From Litchfieldella rifensis (GTDB lineage Bacteria; Pseudomonadota; Gammaproteobacteria; Pseudomonadales; Halomonadaceae), in assembly GCF_042646605.1 (NCBI RefSeq), contig NZ_JBHRUG010000019.1, positions 1 to 64,000 of the forward strand: a stretch of DNA of 64,000 bases. Reading direction: 5' to 3'. Of this stretch, positions 16,709-24,067 are shown in pieces. The notes beneath the pieces were generated by a model that did not search any database, was not told the origin of the DNA, and saw only the letters and a list, made by a program, of their open reading frames with translations. Both the position numbers and the translations under genes were made by a program. Within the stretch, counting starts at the first letter, position 1. Every line of letters begins with the position of its first letter.

Positions 16709-18174
16709 ATGAAAGATAGCGATCTGGATATCCAGAGCATCGACCCGACGCTCTATAACGAAGACCTGGCCCCGATACCGCACAGCAAGCGCTCCTGGGG
16801 CTGGTTCGAGATCTTCAACGTGTGGTCGAACGACATCCAGAGCCTGTTCGGCTATACCCTGGCGGCCTCGCTGTTCCTGACCTATGGCCTGAACGGCTGG
16901 GCGGTGATGGCGGCCATCATCCTGGCCGGCGTCATCGTGATGTACCTGGTCAACTTGACCGGCAAGCCCAGCGTCAAATATGGGGTTCCCTTCCCGGTGA
17001 TGATTCGCGCCAGCATGGGGGTGCGCGGCGCCAACTTCCCCGCCATGCTGCGGGCGATCATCGGTATCTTCTGGTACGGGGTGCAGACCTATTTCGCCTC
17101 CACCGCGGTCGCACTATTGATCACGGCCCTGTTCGGCGCCGGCGACGGCAGCACGTTCCTGGGGCTGTCGGGCGTGGCCTGGGTGTCCTTCGTGATCGTA
17201 TGGGTGTTCCAGATCGCGATCTTCTGGCAAGGCATCNNNNNNNNNNGCGCATCAAGCACTTCCTCAACTGGGCCGGCCCCTTGGTCTACCTGGTGATGGT
17301 GGCGTTGATGATTGTGGTGTGGGTCCAGGCCGGTGATGAGCTGCTGCCCGCCGTCGCCACCATCTTCAGCGCCTCGGGCGAGCACTCCGGCAGTTCCATT
17401 GCCGCCTTCCTGGCCATCGTCGGCACCATGGTCGCCTACTTCGCCGCGGTGGTGATCAACTTCGGCGACTTCACCCGCTTCGTGCGCAGCGAGCGCGAAA
17501 TGAAGCTCGGCAACCTGCTCGGCCTGCCGCTCAACGTGGCCTTCTTCTCGTTCATCGCCCTGATCATCACTGCCGGCACTCTGGTGCTGTTCGGCGATGC
17601 GCTGACCAATCCGGCGGATATCGTCGAGCGCGTCGATTCGCTGCCGCTGACCATCGTCGCGGCGCTGACCTTCTTCGCCGCCACCGTGGGCATCAACCTG
17701 GTCGCCAACTTCATTCCGCCGGCCTACGACCTGGCCAACCTGTTTCCCAGCAAGATCAGCTTCAAGATGGGGGGACTGATCACGGCGATCATTGCCTTCT
17801 TCGTCGGCGCGCTGTGGGTCTCGGTGATCAGCCAGATCGGCGTGCCCGGCTTCGTCAATGCGCTGGGGGCCGTCGTCGCGCCCTTCTATGGCATCATCGT
17901 GGTTGACTACTACCTGGTGAAGCGTCAGCACCTGGACATGGAGCAGTTGTTCTCTTCCGATCCGGCTGGCGCTTACTACTATGTCAAGGGCTGGAACAGC
18001 AAGGCCCTGCTGGCCTTCGCCATGGCGGCACTGTTCTCCATCTCCACCGTGCTGATCCCCGCCCTTAGTGGCCTGAATGGGTACGGCTGGCTGATCGGCG
18101 CCGGGCTCGGCGGCCTGCTCTACCATTTCCTGATGCGCAGCCATCAGGTGGCGGTGGCTCCAACCCAGCCGTAA
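16709..18174 (+). CDS. NCS1-family permease, tandem copy A (interrupted by an assembly gap)
   Basis: About 480 residues when joined across the 10-N gap at 17237-17246. Chosen start 16709 (GGTGA upstream; MKDSDLDIQSIDPT aligns with copy B); an ATG at 16697 is also in frame. The reading frame before the gap ends ...FWQGI and resumes after it RIKHFLNWAGP in another frame. Comparison with copy B (18340-19794) shows that only 2 bases are missing, so the break is an artefact, not a mutation. Same family motifs as copy B. It lies in the permease block of the ureide island; the substrate is probably a purine or ureide. Confidence 0.85.
17237..17246. other. Assembly gap (10 N) inside NCS1 copy A
   Basis: The corresponding bases of copies A and B differ by 1628 before the gap and by 1620 after it, so the true gap is 2 nt, if no other indel is present. 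The incomplete codon is then NNG, most simply GAG (copy B has GAC CGC here). The gap falls within the duplicated sequence, as expected when an assembler meets a near-identical repeat. Confidence 0.9.
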
Positions 18175-18195
18175 GGCGTCCCTATTATCCCTGAA

Positions 18196-18233
18196 CACGA
18201 TACCCCCGGGCCACTTGGCCCGGGGGTATCGTG
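18196..18233. terminator. Perfect 17-bp hairpin after NCS1 copy A
   Basis: CACGATACCCCCGGGCC (18196-18212), loop ACTT, then the exact reverse complement (18217-18233). It lies 22 bp after the stop codon. No T-run follows, so it may stabilise the mRNA 3' end as well as, or rather than, terminate. It separates the two permease copies into distinct transcription units. Confidence 0.65.
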
Positions 18234-18339
18234 ATGGTCGACACCTCTCGCGCTGCAATCTTCATCGCAGGCGGATTCGCCCTGGCTATCTTATGCTGCA
18301 GAGAACAAGACAACTCTTCAGCACAGGGAGCGCTTCAGG

Positions 18340-19794
18340 ATGGACGGCGAACTGGAAATCAAGAGCATCGACTCGACGCTCCATAACGCGGACCTGGCCC
18401 CGATACCGCACAGCAAGCGCTCCTGGGGGTGGTTCGAGATCTTCAACGTGTGGTCCAACGACATCCAGAGCCTGTTCGGCTATACCCTGGCGGCCTCGCT
18501 GTTCCTGACCTATGGCCTGAACGGCTGGGCGGTGATGGCGGCCATCATCCTGGCCGGCGTCATCGTGATGGTGCTGGTCAACTTGACCGGCAAGCCCAGC
18601 GTCAAATATGGGGTTCCCTTCCCGGTGATGATCCGCGCCAGCATGGGGGTGCGCGGCGCCAACCTGCCGGCCATGCTGCGCGCGATCATCGGTATCTTCT
18701 GGTACGGGGTGCAGACCTATTTCGCCTCCACCGCGGTCGCACTATTGATCACGGCCTTCGTCGGCGCCGGCGACGGCAGCACGTTCCTGGGGCTGTCGGG
18801 CGTGGCCTGGGTGTCCTTCGTGATCGTATGGGTGTTCCAGATCGCGATCTTCTGGCAAGGCATCGACCGCATCAAACACTTTCTCAACTGGGCCGGCCCC
18901 TTGGTCTACCTGGTGATGGTGGCCTTGATGATCGTCGTCTGGATCCAGGCCGGCAGCGAGCTGATTCCCGCCATCGACACTATCTTCAGCGGTGGCGGCG
19001 AACGTTCCGGCAGCGCCATCGCCGCCTTCCTGGCCATCGTCGGCACCATGGTCGCCTACTTCGCCGCGGTGGTGATCAACTTCGGCGATTTCTCGCGCTT
19101 CGTGCGCAGCGAGCGCGAGATGAAGCTCGGCAACCTGCTTGGCCTGCCGCTCAACGTGGCCTTCTTCTCGTTCATCGCCCTGATCATCACCGCCGGCACC
19201 CTGGTGCTGTTCGGCGATGCCCTGACCAATCCGGCGGATATCGTCGAGCGCGTCGATTCGCTGCCGTTGACCATCGTCGCGGCGCTAACCTTCTTCGCCG
19301 CCACCGTGGGCATCAATCTGGTCGCCAACTTCATCCCGCCGGCCTACGACCTGGCCAACCTGTTTCCCAGCAAGATCAGCTTCAAGATGGGGGGACTGAT
19401 CACGGCGATCATTGCCTTCTTCATCGGCGCGCTGTGGGTCTCGGTGATCAGCCAGATCGGCGTGCCCGGCTTCGTCAATGCCCTGGGGGCCATCATCGCG
19501 CCCTTCTACGGCATCATCGTGGTCGACTATTATCTGGTGAGGCAGCAGCGCCTGGATATCCAACAGATGTTTTCCTCGGCCCCCGACAGTGCCTACTACT
19601 ACGTCAAGGGCTGGAACAGCAAGGCCCTGCTGGCCTTCGGGGTGGCCGCGCTGTTCTCGATCTCCTCGGTGTGGGTCCCGGCACTGGCGGCACTGACCGG
19701 CTATGCCTGGCTGATCGGCGCCGGGCTCGGCGGCCTGTTCTACTACTTCCTGATGCGCAACCATAAGGTCATGATTGCCCCGACCCAGCCGTAG
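18340..19794 (+). CDS. NCS1-family permease, tandem copy B
   Basis: 484 residues, complete, about 12 membrane helices. Motifs: HSKRSWGWFEIFNVWSNDIQ before helix 1, YGVPFPVMIRASMGVRGAN, GIFWYGVQTYFASTA, VVINFGDFSRFVRSEREM and the C-terminal PFYGIIVVDYYLVRQQRLD. The GDF(S/T)RF motif and overall look are those of cytosine/allantoin/hydantoin-type NCS1 carriers. Near-duplicate of the gene immediately upstream; differences are concentrated at the ends and in one periplasmic or cytoplasmic loop. Start supported by AGGGAG and CAGG just upstream. Confidence 0.9.
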   Translation: MDGELEIKSIDSTLHNADLAPIPHSKRSWGWFEIFNVWSNDIQSLFGYTLAASLFLTYGLNGWAVMAAIILAGVIVMVLVNLTGKPSVKYGVPFPVMIRASMGVRGANLPAMLRAIIGIFWYGVQTYFASTAVALLITAFVGAGDGSTFLGLSGVAWVSFVIVWVFQIAIFWQGIDRIKHFLNWAGPLVYLVMVALMIVVWIQAGSELIPAIDTIFSGGGERSGSAIAAFLAIVGTMVAYFAAVVINFGDFSRFVRSEREMKLGNLLGLPLNVAFFSFIALIITAGTLVLFGDALTNPADIVERVDSLPLTIVAALTFFAATVGINLVANFIPPAYDLANLFPSKISFKMGGLITAIIAFFIGALWVSVISQIGVPGFVNALGAIIAPFYGIIVVDYYLVRQQRLDIQQMFSSAPDSAYYYVKGWNSKALLAFGVAALFSISSVWVPALAALTGYAWLIGAGLGGLFYYFLMRNHKVMIAPTQP

Positions 19795-19820
19795 CGTGCC
19801 CCCGGCCTTTGCCTCTCAAA

Positions 19821-19854
19821 ACAACGCCCCGAGCCGATCGGCTCGGGGCGTTGT
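19821..19854. terminator. Perfect 34-bp palindrome between convergent permease and GntR genes
   Basis: ACAACGCCCCGAGCCGA (19821-19837) is followed directly by its exact reverse complement (19838-19854). It lies between the stops of convergent genes, so it probably acts for both strands. No strong T-run on either side. Confidence 0.65.
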
Positions 19855-19870
19855 CCGTGCAGTTCGCTTG

Positions 19871-20623
19871 TCAGGCGGAAAAGATGCGGTGCAGATCGGG
19901 AACCTCGTCGACTTCCTCGACGATCGACAGCGACGCCTCGATGGTCTTGAGATGGCGGCCCATGAAGGCCTTGGCACGCTCGCCGTTGCCCTCCTCGAGG
20001 AAACGGATCAGCTCGTCATGGTCATGCGACTCGCAGCCCAGATGGCCGGTGTTGCCATAGACGGCCAGGATCAGCGACGAGCGCGAGCACAGCCGAGCGA
20101 CGAACTCGGCCAGGGTGGCGTTGCCGGAGAGCTTGGCCAGGCGCTCGTGAAAGGCCGCCGACAGCTTGATCGCCGTGCTCTGCTCGCCGGCACGCAGGGC
20201 CTGGCGCTCGCGGGTCGCCATGTCGCGAAGTTCATGCACGTCGGTGGCGGTGATATTGCGCGCCGCCGCTTCCATCAGGCCGCACTCGACCATCTGGCGC
20301 GCGTCGAAGACGTCCTTGGCCTCGTCGGCGGTGGGGCGGGTCACGCTGGCACCGCGTCGCGGCGTCAGCGTGACCATCTGCTCCAGGGCCAGACGCTGCA
20401 GAATCTTGCGGATTCCGGTACGGCTGACGCCGAATACCTCGGACAGGGCGTCCTCGCGCAGACGTGCTCCCGGCTTCAGGCGATGCTCGATGATGGCATC
20501 GCTGATCGAGCGGTAGATGGCGTCATGACGTTCGGCACCGTCACCGTCCTTGCCCCGGCGCTTGGTCGCTGCCTGGTTAACAGGGACCGCCTTGTCATCG
20601 GACAATTGCTGGCGCTGACTCAT
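19871..20623 (-). CDS. GntR-family transcriptional regulator, FCD (FadR-like) subfamily
   Basis: 250 residues. A charged N-terminal tail of about 30 residues precedes a winged helix (HDAIYRSISDAIIEHRLKPG, then LSEVFGVSRTGIRKILQRL, residues 33-80). The C-terminal FCD domain keeps candidate metal-binding histidines in SAAFHERLAKL, SHDHDELIRFL and FMGRHLKTIE. Downstream of uraH-puuD on the same strand, with its own GTATAC-centred site 43 bp upstream. Probably controls the urate and allantoin genes. The effector is unknown but could be urate, allantoin or allantoate. Confidence 0.9.
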   Translation of the reverse strand: MSQRQQLSDDKAVPVNQAATKRRGKDGDGAERHDAIYRSISDAIIEHRLKPGARLREDALSEVFGVSRTGIRKILQRLALEQMVTLTPRRGASVTRPTADEAKDVFDARQMVECGLMEAAARNITATDVHELRDMATRERQALRAGEQSTAIKLSAAFHERLAKLSGNATLAEFVARLCSRSSLILAVYGNTGHLGCESHDHDELIRFLEEGNGERAKAFMGRHLKTIEASLSIVEEVDEVPDLHRIFSA

Positions 20624-20665
20624 GGCCGCACTCCTCGCTTCAGGTTCCGTTCGTCCAGATCATCA

Positions 20666-20675
20666 TTGTATACGC
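20666..20675. promoter_or_regulatory. GntR-type operator upstream of the GntR gene
   Basis: TTGTATACGC, 8 of 10 positions of TTGTATACAA, 43 bp before the regulator start codon in the 87-bp space after puuD. Suggests autoregulation. Confidence 0.5.
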
Positions 20676-20710
20676 TTTACCCGGACGACGACGACTGCCA
20701 CGCCGGCCGT

Positions 20711-21916
20711 TCACTCCTCCCAAGCGGCGATGGTATCCCGCTCTTTCTGCGTCATATTGGTCATGTTGCCCAACGGCATGTAGCCGCTGGTGACGACCTG
20801 CTTGGTTTTCTGGCTCTGGCGCAGCAGCTGATCCGGGGTGTCATACACCACGCCGGCAGGGGGGGAAGAAAAGCCCGGCTGGGTCGGTTGCTGTGAATGG
20901 CATGCCACACAACGCTCGGTGACGATGGCATGCACCTCGTCCAGCGTTGGCCCTTCGGCGGCGGCCACGGCATCGGAAGCCGCCGGGCCGGAAGGCGCCG
21001 CCAGCCACACGCTGACCAGAACCAATGCCACTCCCGCAGCGGGGTAAGCCGGCTGGATCTTGCCGCTGTGCATCACGACGAAGAACTGACGGATCAAGGC
21101 ACCGGCGAAGATGAACAGCGACATGATGACCCACGACAGTTCATGGCTGTACATGAACGAGTAGTGATTGCTCAGCATCAGCAACACCACCGGCAGGGTG
21201 AAGTAGGTGTTGTGCACGGAGCGCTGCTTGCCGCGCTTGCCATCCAACGGGTTGGGCGCCTCACCGGCTTCCATCGCCTTGACCATGCGACGCTGGCCGG
21301 GAATGATCCAGAAGAACACATTGGCCGACATCGCGGTGGCCATCACCGCACCGGTCAGCAGGAAGGCGGCGCGCCCCGCGAAGATCTGCGTGCTCAGGTA
21401 GGCGACGGCCACCATCAGCACCGCCACGGCCAGGCTCAGGATGCCGTCACGTTCCATGTTGGGGCTGATGCGCTTGCACATCTCGTTATAGACGACCCAG
21501 CCCAACAGCAGGAACACCAGCGCCGTGACGTTGGCTTGCCACCCCGTCATGCTGGCGGCCCATTCCCAGTTGCTGTTGGGGTCGACCAGATAGAAACCGG
21601 GATTGGTCATGTACAGCAGGACGAACAGGGCGAACCCCGACAGCCAGGTGGTATAGGACTTCCAGAACGACCAGTGCAGATCGCTGGGCAGTGTTTCCGG
21701 ACTGGTGGCATATTTCTGGTTGTGGTAGAAGCCGCCGCCATGTACGGCCCACATTTCCCCGAACACCCCCTTCTTGCGGGTACTTTCGTCCCGGGGGGGG
21801 GTCAGGCTGTTATCCAGCATCACGAAGTAGATCGATTCACCGATCCAGGCGATCGCCGCGATGACGTGCAGCCATCGCAGCAACATGTTGGTGAAATCGA
21901 GGAGGTAGGCTTCCAT
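20711..21916 (-). CDS. puuD: Membrane-bound urate oxidase (urate hydroxylase) with cytochrome c tail
   Basis: 401 residues. N-terminal membrane domain of about eight helices (DUF989/PuuD) with HVIAAIAWIGESIYFVMLD near residue 17, and a C-terminal cytochrome c domain with one haem motif CVACH and a distal methionine in GYMPLGNMTNMT. It oxidises urate to 5-hydroxyisourate and passes electrons to the respiratory chain, unlike soluble uricase, which makes hydrogen peroxide. It lies just downstream of uraH, which encodes the next enzyme. Confidence 0.95.
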   Translation of the reverse strand: MEAYLLDFTNMLLRWLHVIAAIAWIGESIYFVMLDNSLTPPRDESTRKKGVFGEMWAVHGGGFYHNQKYATSPETLPSDLHWSFWKSYTTWLSGFALFVLLYMTNPGFYLVDPNSNWEWAASMTGWQANVTALVFLLLGWVVYNEMCKRISPNMERDGILSLAVAVLMVAVAYLSTQIFAGRAAFLLTGAVMATAMSANVFFWIIPGQRRMVKAMEAGEAPNPLDGKRGKQRSVHNTYFTLPVVLLMLSNHYSFMYSHELSWVIMSLFIFAGALIRQFFVVMHSGKIQPAYPAAGVALVLVSVWLAAPSGPAASDAVAAAEGPTLDEVHAIVTERCVACHSQQPTQPGFSSPPAGVVYDTPDQLLRQSQKTKQVVTSGYMPLGNMTNMTQKERDTIAAWEE

Positions 21917-22009
21917 AACTTGGCTCTCGTCTTATGCGGTTATTGTTCACTCAGGGAAGGGCAAGCCGGGACCTGGTGGAAAGTCGGCGAACGAAGGCCT
22001 GACGCTTCC

Positions 22010-22363
22010 CTAGCTGCCACGGTAGGTGGAGTAACTGTACGGAGAGAGCAACAGCGGCACATGGTAATGCTCATCGGCATCGGCCACGCCGAAACGCAGC
22101 GGGATGCGATCCAGGAAGCGTGGGTCACGCCCCGGGACGCCTTGGCGCTGCAGGTACTCGCCGGCGTGGAACAGCAGTTCATATTCGCCCACCGTGAAGT
22201 CGTCGCCTTCGAGGATCGGCGCATCGCAACGGCCGTCGTCGTTGGTCATCACCTCGGCCAGGCGGGTACGGCGCTCGCCTTCCAGGCGAAAGACTTCGAC
22301 CCGGATGCCATGGCCGGGACGGCCCAGTGCGGTATCCAGTATGTGTGTCGTCAAGCGTCCCAT
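22010..22363 (-). CDS. uraH: 5-hydroxyisourate hydrolase (transthyretin-related)
   Basis: 117 residues, standard length. N-terminal LTTHILDTALGRPGHGI, with the catalytic histidine, and the C-terminal YRGS signature (here SYSTYRGS) mark it as HIU hydrolase. It converts 5-hydroxyisourate to OHCU, the substrate of UraD. First gene of uraH-puuD(-gntR). It faces uraD across a 153-bp region that holds a GTATAC-centred site. Confidence 0.95.
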   Translation of the reverse strand: MGRLTTHILDTALGRPGHGIRVEVFRLEGERRTRLAEVMTNDDGRCDAPILEGDDFTVGEYELLFHAGEYLQRQGVPGRDPRFLDRIPLRFGVADADEHYHVPLLLSPYSYSTYRGS

Positions 22364-22450
22364 AGGGCTCTCCCGTTATTATGGTGTAGGCTGTATCCCA
22401 TCCTCATGAAGACAGTTTTAGCTCTAAAAAGAGTACATTTCAAAGTTTTT

Positions 22451-22460
22451 TTGTATACAG
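22451..22460. promoter_or_regulatory. GntR-type operator between uraH and uraD
   Basis: TTGTATACAG, 9 of 10 positions of TTGTATACAA, in the AT-rich middle of the divergent uraH/uraD region. One bound dimer could control both operons. Confidence 0.6.
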
Positions 22461-22516
22461 TTAGTGTATCGCATCACCGATAACCGCCCCTAACGCCCGC
22501 CAAGGAGACACCCGCG

Positions 22517-23041
22517 ATGAGCGACAAGACCCTGACCCCTCGCCCCAGCACCCTCGACCGCGCCGACTTCGTCGGCCGCTTCGGTGACATCTACGAGCAC
22601 TCGCCGTGGGTCGCCGAGGAGACTTGGGACAATGGCCTGACGCACGACCAGGACACCCCTTCCGGCCTGGCTTCGGCCATGGGAGCCGTGCTCGCCGCTG
22701 CCAGCGCCGAACGCCAGCTCGAGGTGATTCGCGCCCACCCGGACCTGGCCGGCAAGGCCGCCCTGGCTGGCGACCTGACCGACGACTCGACTCGCGAGCA
22801 GGCCGGCGCCGGTCTCGACCAGTGCACCCCGGAAGAGCTGGCGCGCTTCGAGCGATTGAATGACGCCTATAAGGCCCGTTTCGGCTTTCCCTTCGTGATG
22901 GCGGTCAGGGGCAACGATCGCCATGCCATCCTGGCGGCCTTCGAAACACGGCTGCACAACAGCCCCGACGAGGAGCGGCGCACCGCCATCGAACAGATCA
23001 ACCGCATCGCCCGCCTGCGACTCGAGGACCGTGTTGCATAA
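22517..23041 (+). CDS. uraD: OHCU decarboxylase
   Basis: 174 residues, AAGGAGA ribosome-binding site. It decarboxylates 2-oxo-4-hydroxy-4-carboxy-5-ureidoimidazoline to (S)-allantoin. Family motifs: FGDIYEHSPWVAE, the catalytic-histidine segment VIRAHPDLAGKAAL, and FGFPFVMAVRGNDRHAIL. Divergent from uraH and followed 103 bp later by the IclR-type regulator gene. Confidence 0.95.
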   Translation: MSDKTLTPRPSTLDRADFVGRFGDIYEHSPWVAEETWDNGLTHDQDTPSGLASAMGAVLAAASAERQLEVIRAHPDLAGKAALAGDLTDDSTREQAGAGLDQCTPEELARFERLNDAYKARFGFPFVMAVRGNDRHAILAAFETRLHNSPDEERRTAIEQINRIARLRLEDRVA

Positions 23042-23047
23042 ACGGAA

Positions 23048-23062
23048 TGGAACGAATTTCCG
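23048..23062. promoter_or_regulatory. AllR-like operator (degenerate) before the IclR-type gene
   Basis: TGGAAC-GAA-TTTCCG, 10 of 12 arm positions of TGGAAA-N3-TTTCCA. It lies 7 bp after the uraD stop and about 83 bp before the regulator start, a plausible autoregulatory site. Confidence 0.45.
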
Positions 23063-23144
23063 TCCCCACGACAGGCAGCCGACGAGCGTGTATGCTAGGG
23101 CGCAGAGACGAACGCATGTTGGCGATAGCGTGGGAGACGAAGGC

Positions 23145-23981
23145 GTGACGACGGAGACCAAACGCAAACCAGTGGGCCGCCCCGCAGGGTCGGGCAAGAG
23201 CAGCGGTGGCCACAGCCAGTCGCTGGTTCGTGGGCTCAACATCCTCGAGGGGCTAGCGGCGGCGCCGGGCGGCCTGGGCTTGTCGGATATCGCACAGATC
23301 GTCGGCCTGGCGCCTTCCACCACCCATCGCCTGCTTCAGGCCCTGCACAAGCAGGGATTCATTTCCCAGGATGCCGAACTCGGCCTGTGGAAGATCGGCG
23401 TCAAGACCTTCCAGATCGGCAACACCTTCCTGGAAGCGCGCGACTTCGTGGCCACCGCCCGGCCCTTCCTGCGCCGCCTGACCGAGGAAACCGGCGAATC
23501 GGCCAACCTCGGCATTCGCGACGACGGCATGGCAGTGTTCCTGGCCCAGAGCGAATCGCCGCAGATGATGCGCATGATCACCCGGCTCGGCTCGCGCGCC
23601 CCGATGCATGCCTCCGGGGTCGGCAAGGCGCTGCTCGCCTGGCTGCCGGACAAGGAGATCGAGCGCATCCTGCAGGCGCGAGGCCTGCCGCGGGTCACCG
23701 ACAATACCATCGATACCCCGGCTCGCCTGCGCGAGGGCTTGGCCGAGATTCGCCGTCAAGGCTACGCCTGCGACCGCGAGGAGCACGCCGTGGGCCTGCA
23801 CTGCGTGGCGGCCTCGATCCACGACGAACAGGGATTCCCGCTGGCGGCGATCTCGGTCTCCGGGCCGGTGGCACGCATTCCCGAATCGCGCCTGGCCGAA
23901 CTCGGCGGCCTGGTCGGCCGCGCCGCGCGCGAGATCACCACCCAGCTCGGTGGCCGGTTGCCATCTGCGAGCGACTACTGA
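23145..23981 (+). CDS. IclR-family transcriptional regulator (AllR-like)
   Basis: 278 residues from a GTG at 23145 preceded by GGAGACGAAGG; another in-frame GTG at 23130 is possible, and any longer start would run back into uraD. A basic tail (KRKPVGRPAGSGKSS) is followed by the winged helix (SLVRGLNILEGLAAAPGGLGLSDIAQIVGLAPSTTHRLLQAL). The effector domain has RLGSRAPMHASGVGKALLAWLP and CVAASIHDEQGFPLAAISVSGP. E. coli AllR, of the same family, responds to allantoin and glyoxylate. The gene's place beside uraD and the TGGAAA-N3-TTTCCA sites at gcl and the YfcC-type gene make a glyoxylate-responsive role likely. Confidence 0.85.
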   Translation: MTTETKRKPVGRPAGSGKSSGGHSQSLVRGLNILEGLAAAPGGLGLSDIAQIVGLAPSTTHRLLQALHKQGFISQDAELGLWKIGVKTFQIGNTFLEARDFVATARPFLRRLTEETGESANLGIRDDGMAVFLAQSESPQMMRMITRLGSRAPMHASGVGKALLAWLPDKEIERILQARGLPRVTDNTIDTPARLREGLAEIRRQGYACDREEHAVGLHCVAASIHDEQGFPLAAISVSGPVARIPESRLAELGGLVGRAAREITTQLGGRLPSASDY

Positions 23982-24067
23982 GTCCATAAAGAGCCGTGGG
24001 CCCGTGATGCGCAGGGTGTTGGCGGTTACACTAACGCCAATTCCATTGCCGCACTACGAGGCCCTCG

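Larger units (their letters stand above)
16709..19794 (+). repeat. Tandem duplication of an NCS1 permease gene
   Basis: Copies A (16709-18174) and B (18340-19794) are nearly identical over long blocks at the DNA level. The stretch from about 17740 to 17870, for example, repeats at 19360-19490 with only a few changes. Differences cluster in the first 15 codons, in the loop after helix 6 (around 17325-17395) and in the last 80 codons. This mosaic pattern suggests recent duplication or ongoing gene conversion with diverging ends. Confidence 0.9.

Noticed and set aside
15157..16740. A 527-codon antisense frame over the first NCS1 permease
   Set aside because: Mirror of membrane-protein codons; no start signal and no family resemblance.
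16709..18174. NCS1 copy A as a frameshifted pseudogene
   Set aside because: The frame change coincides exactly with the run of N, and the offset to copy B shows that 2 bases restore the frame.
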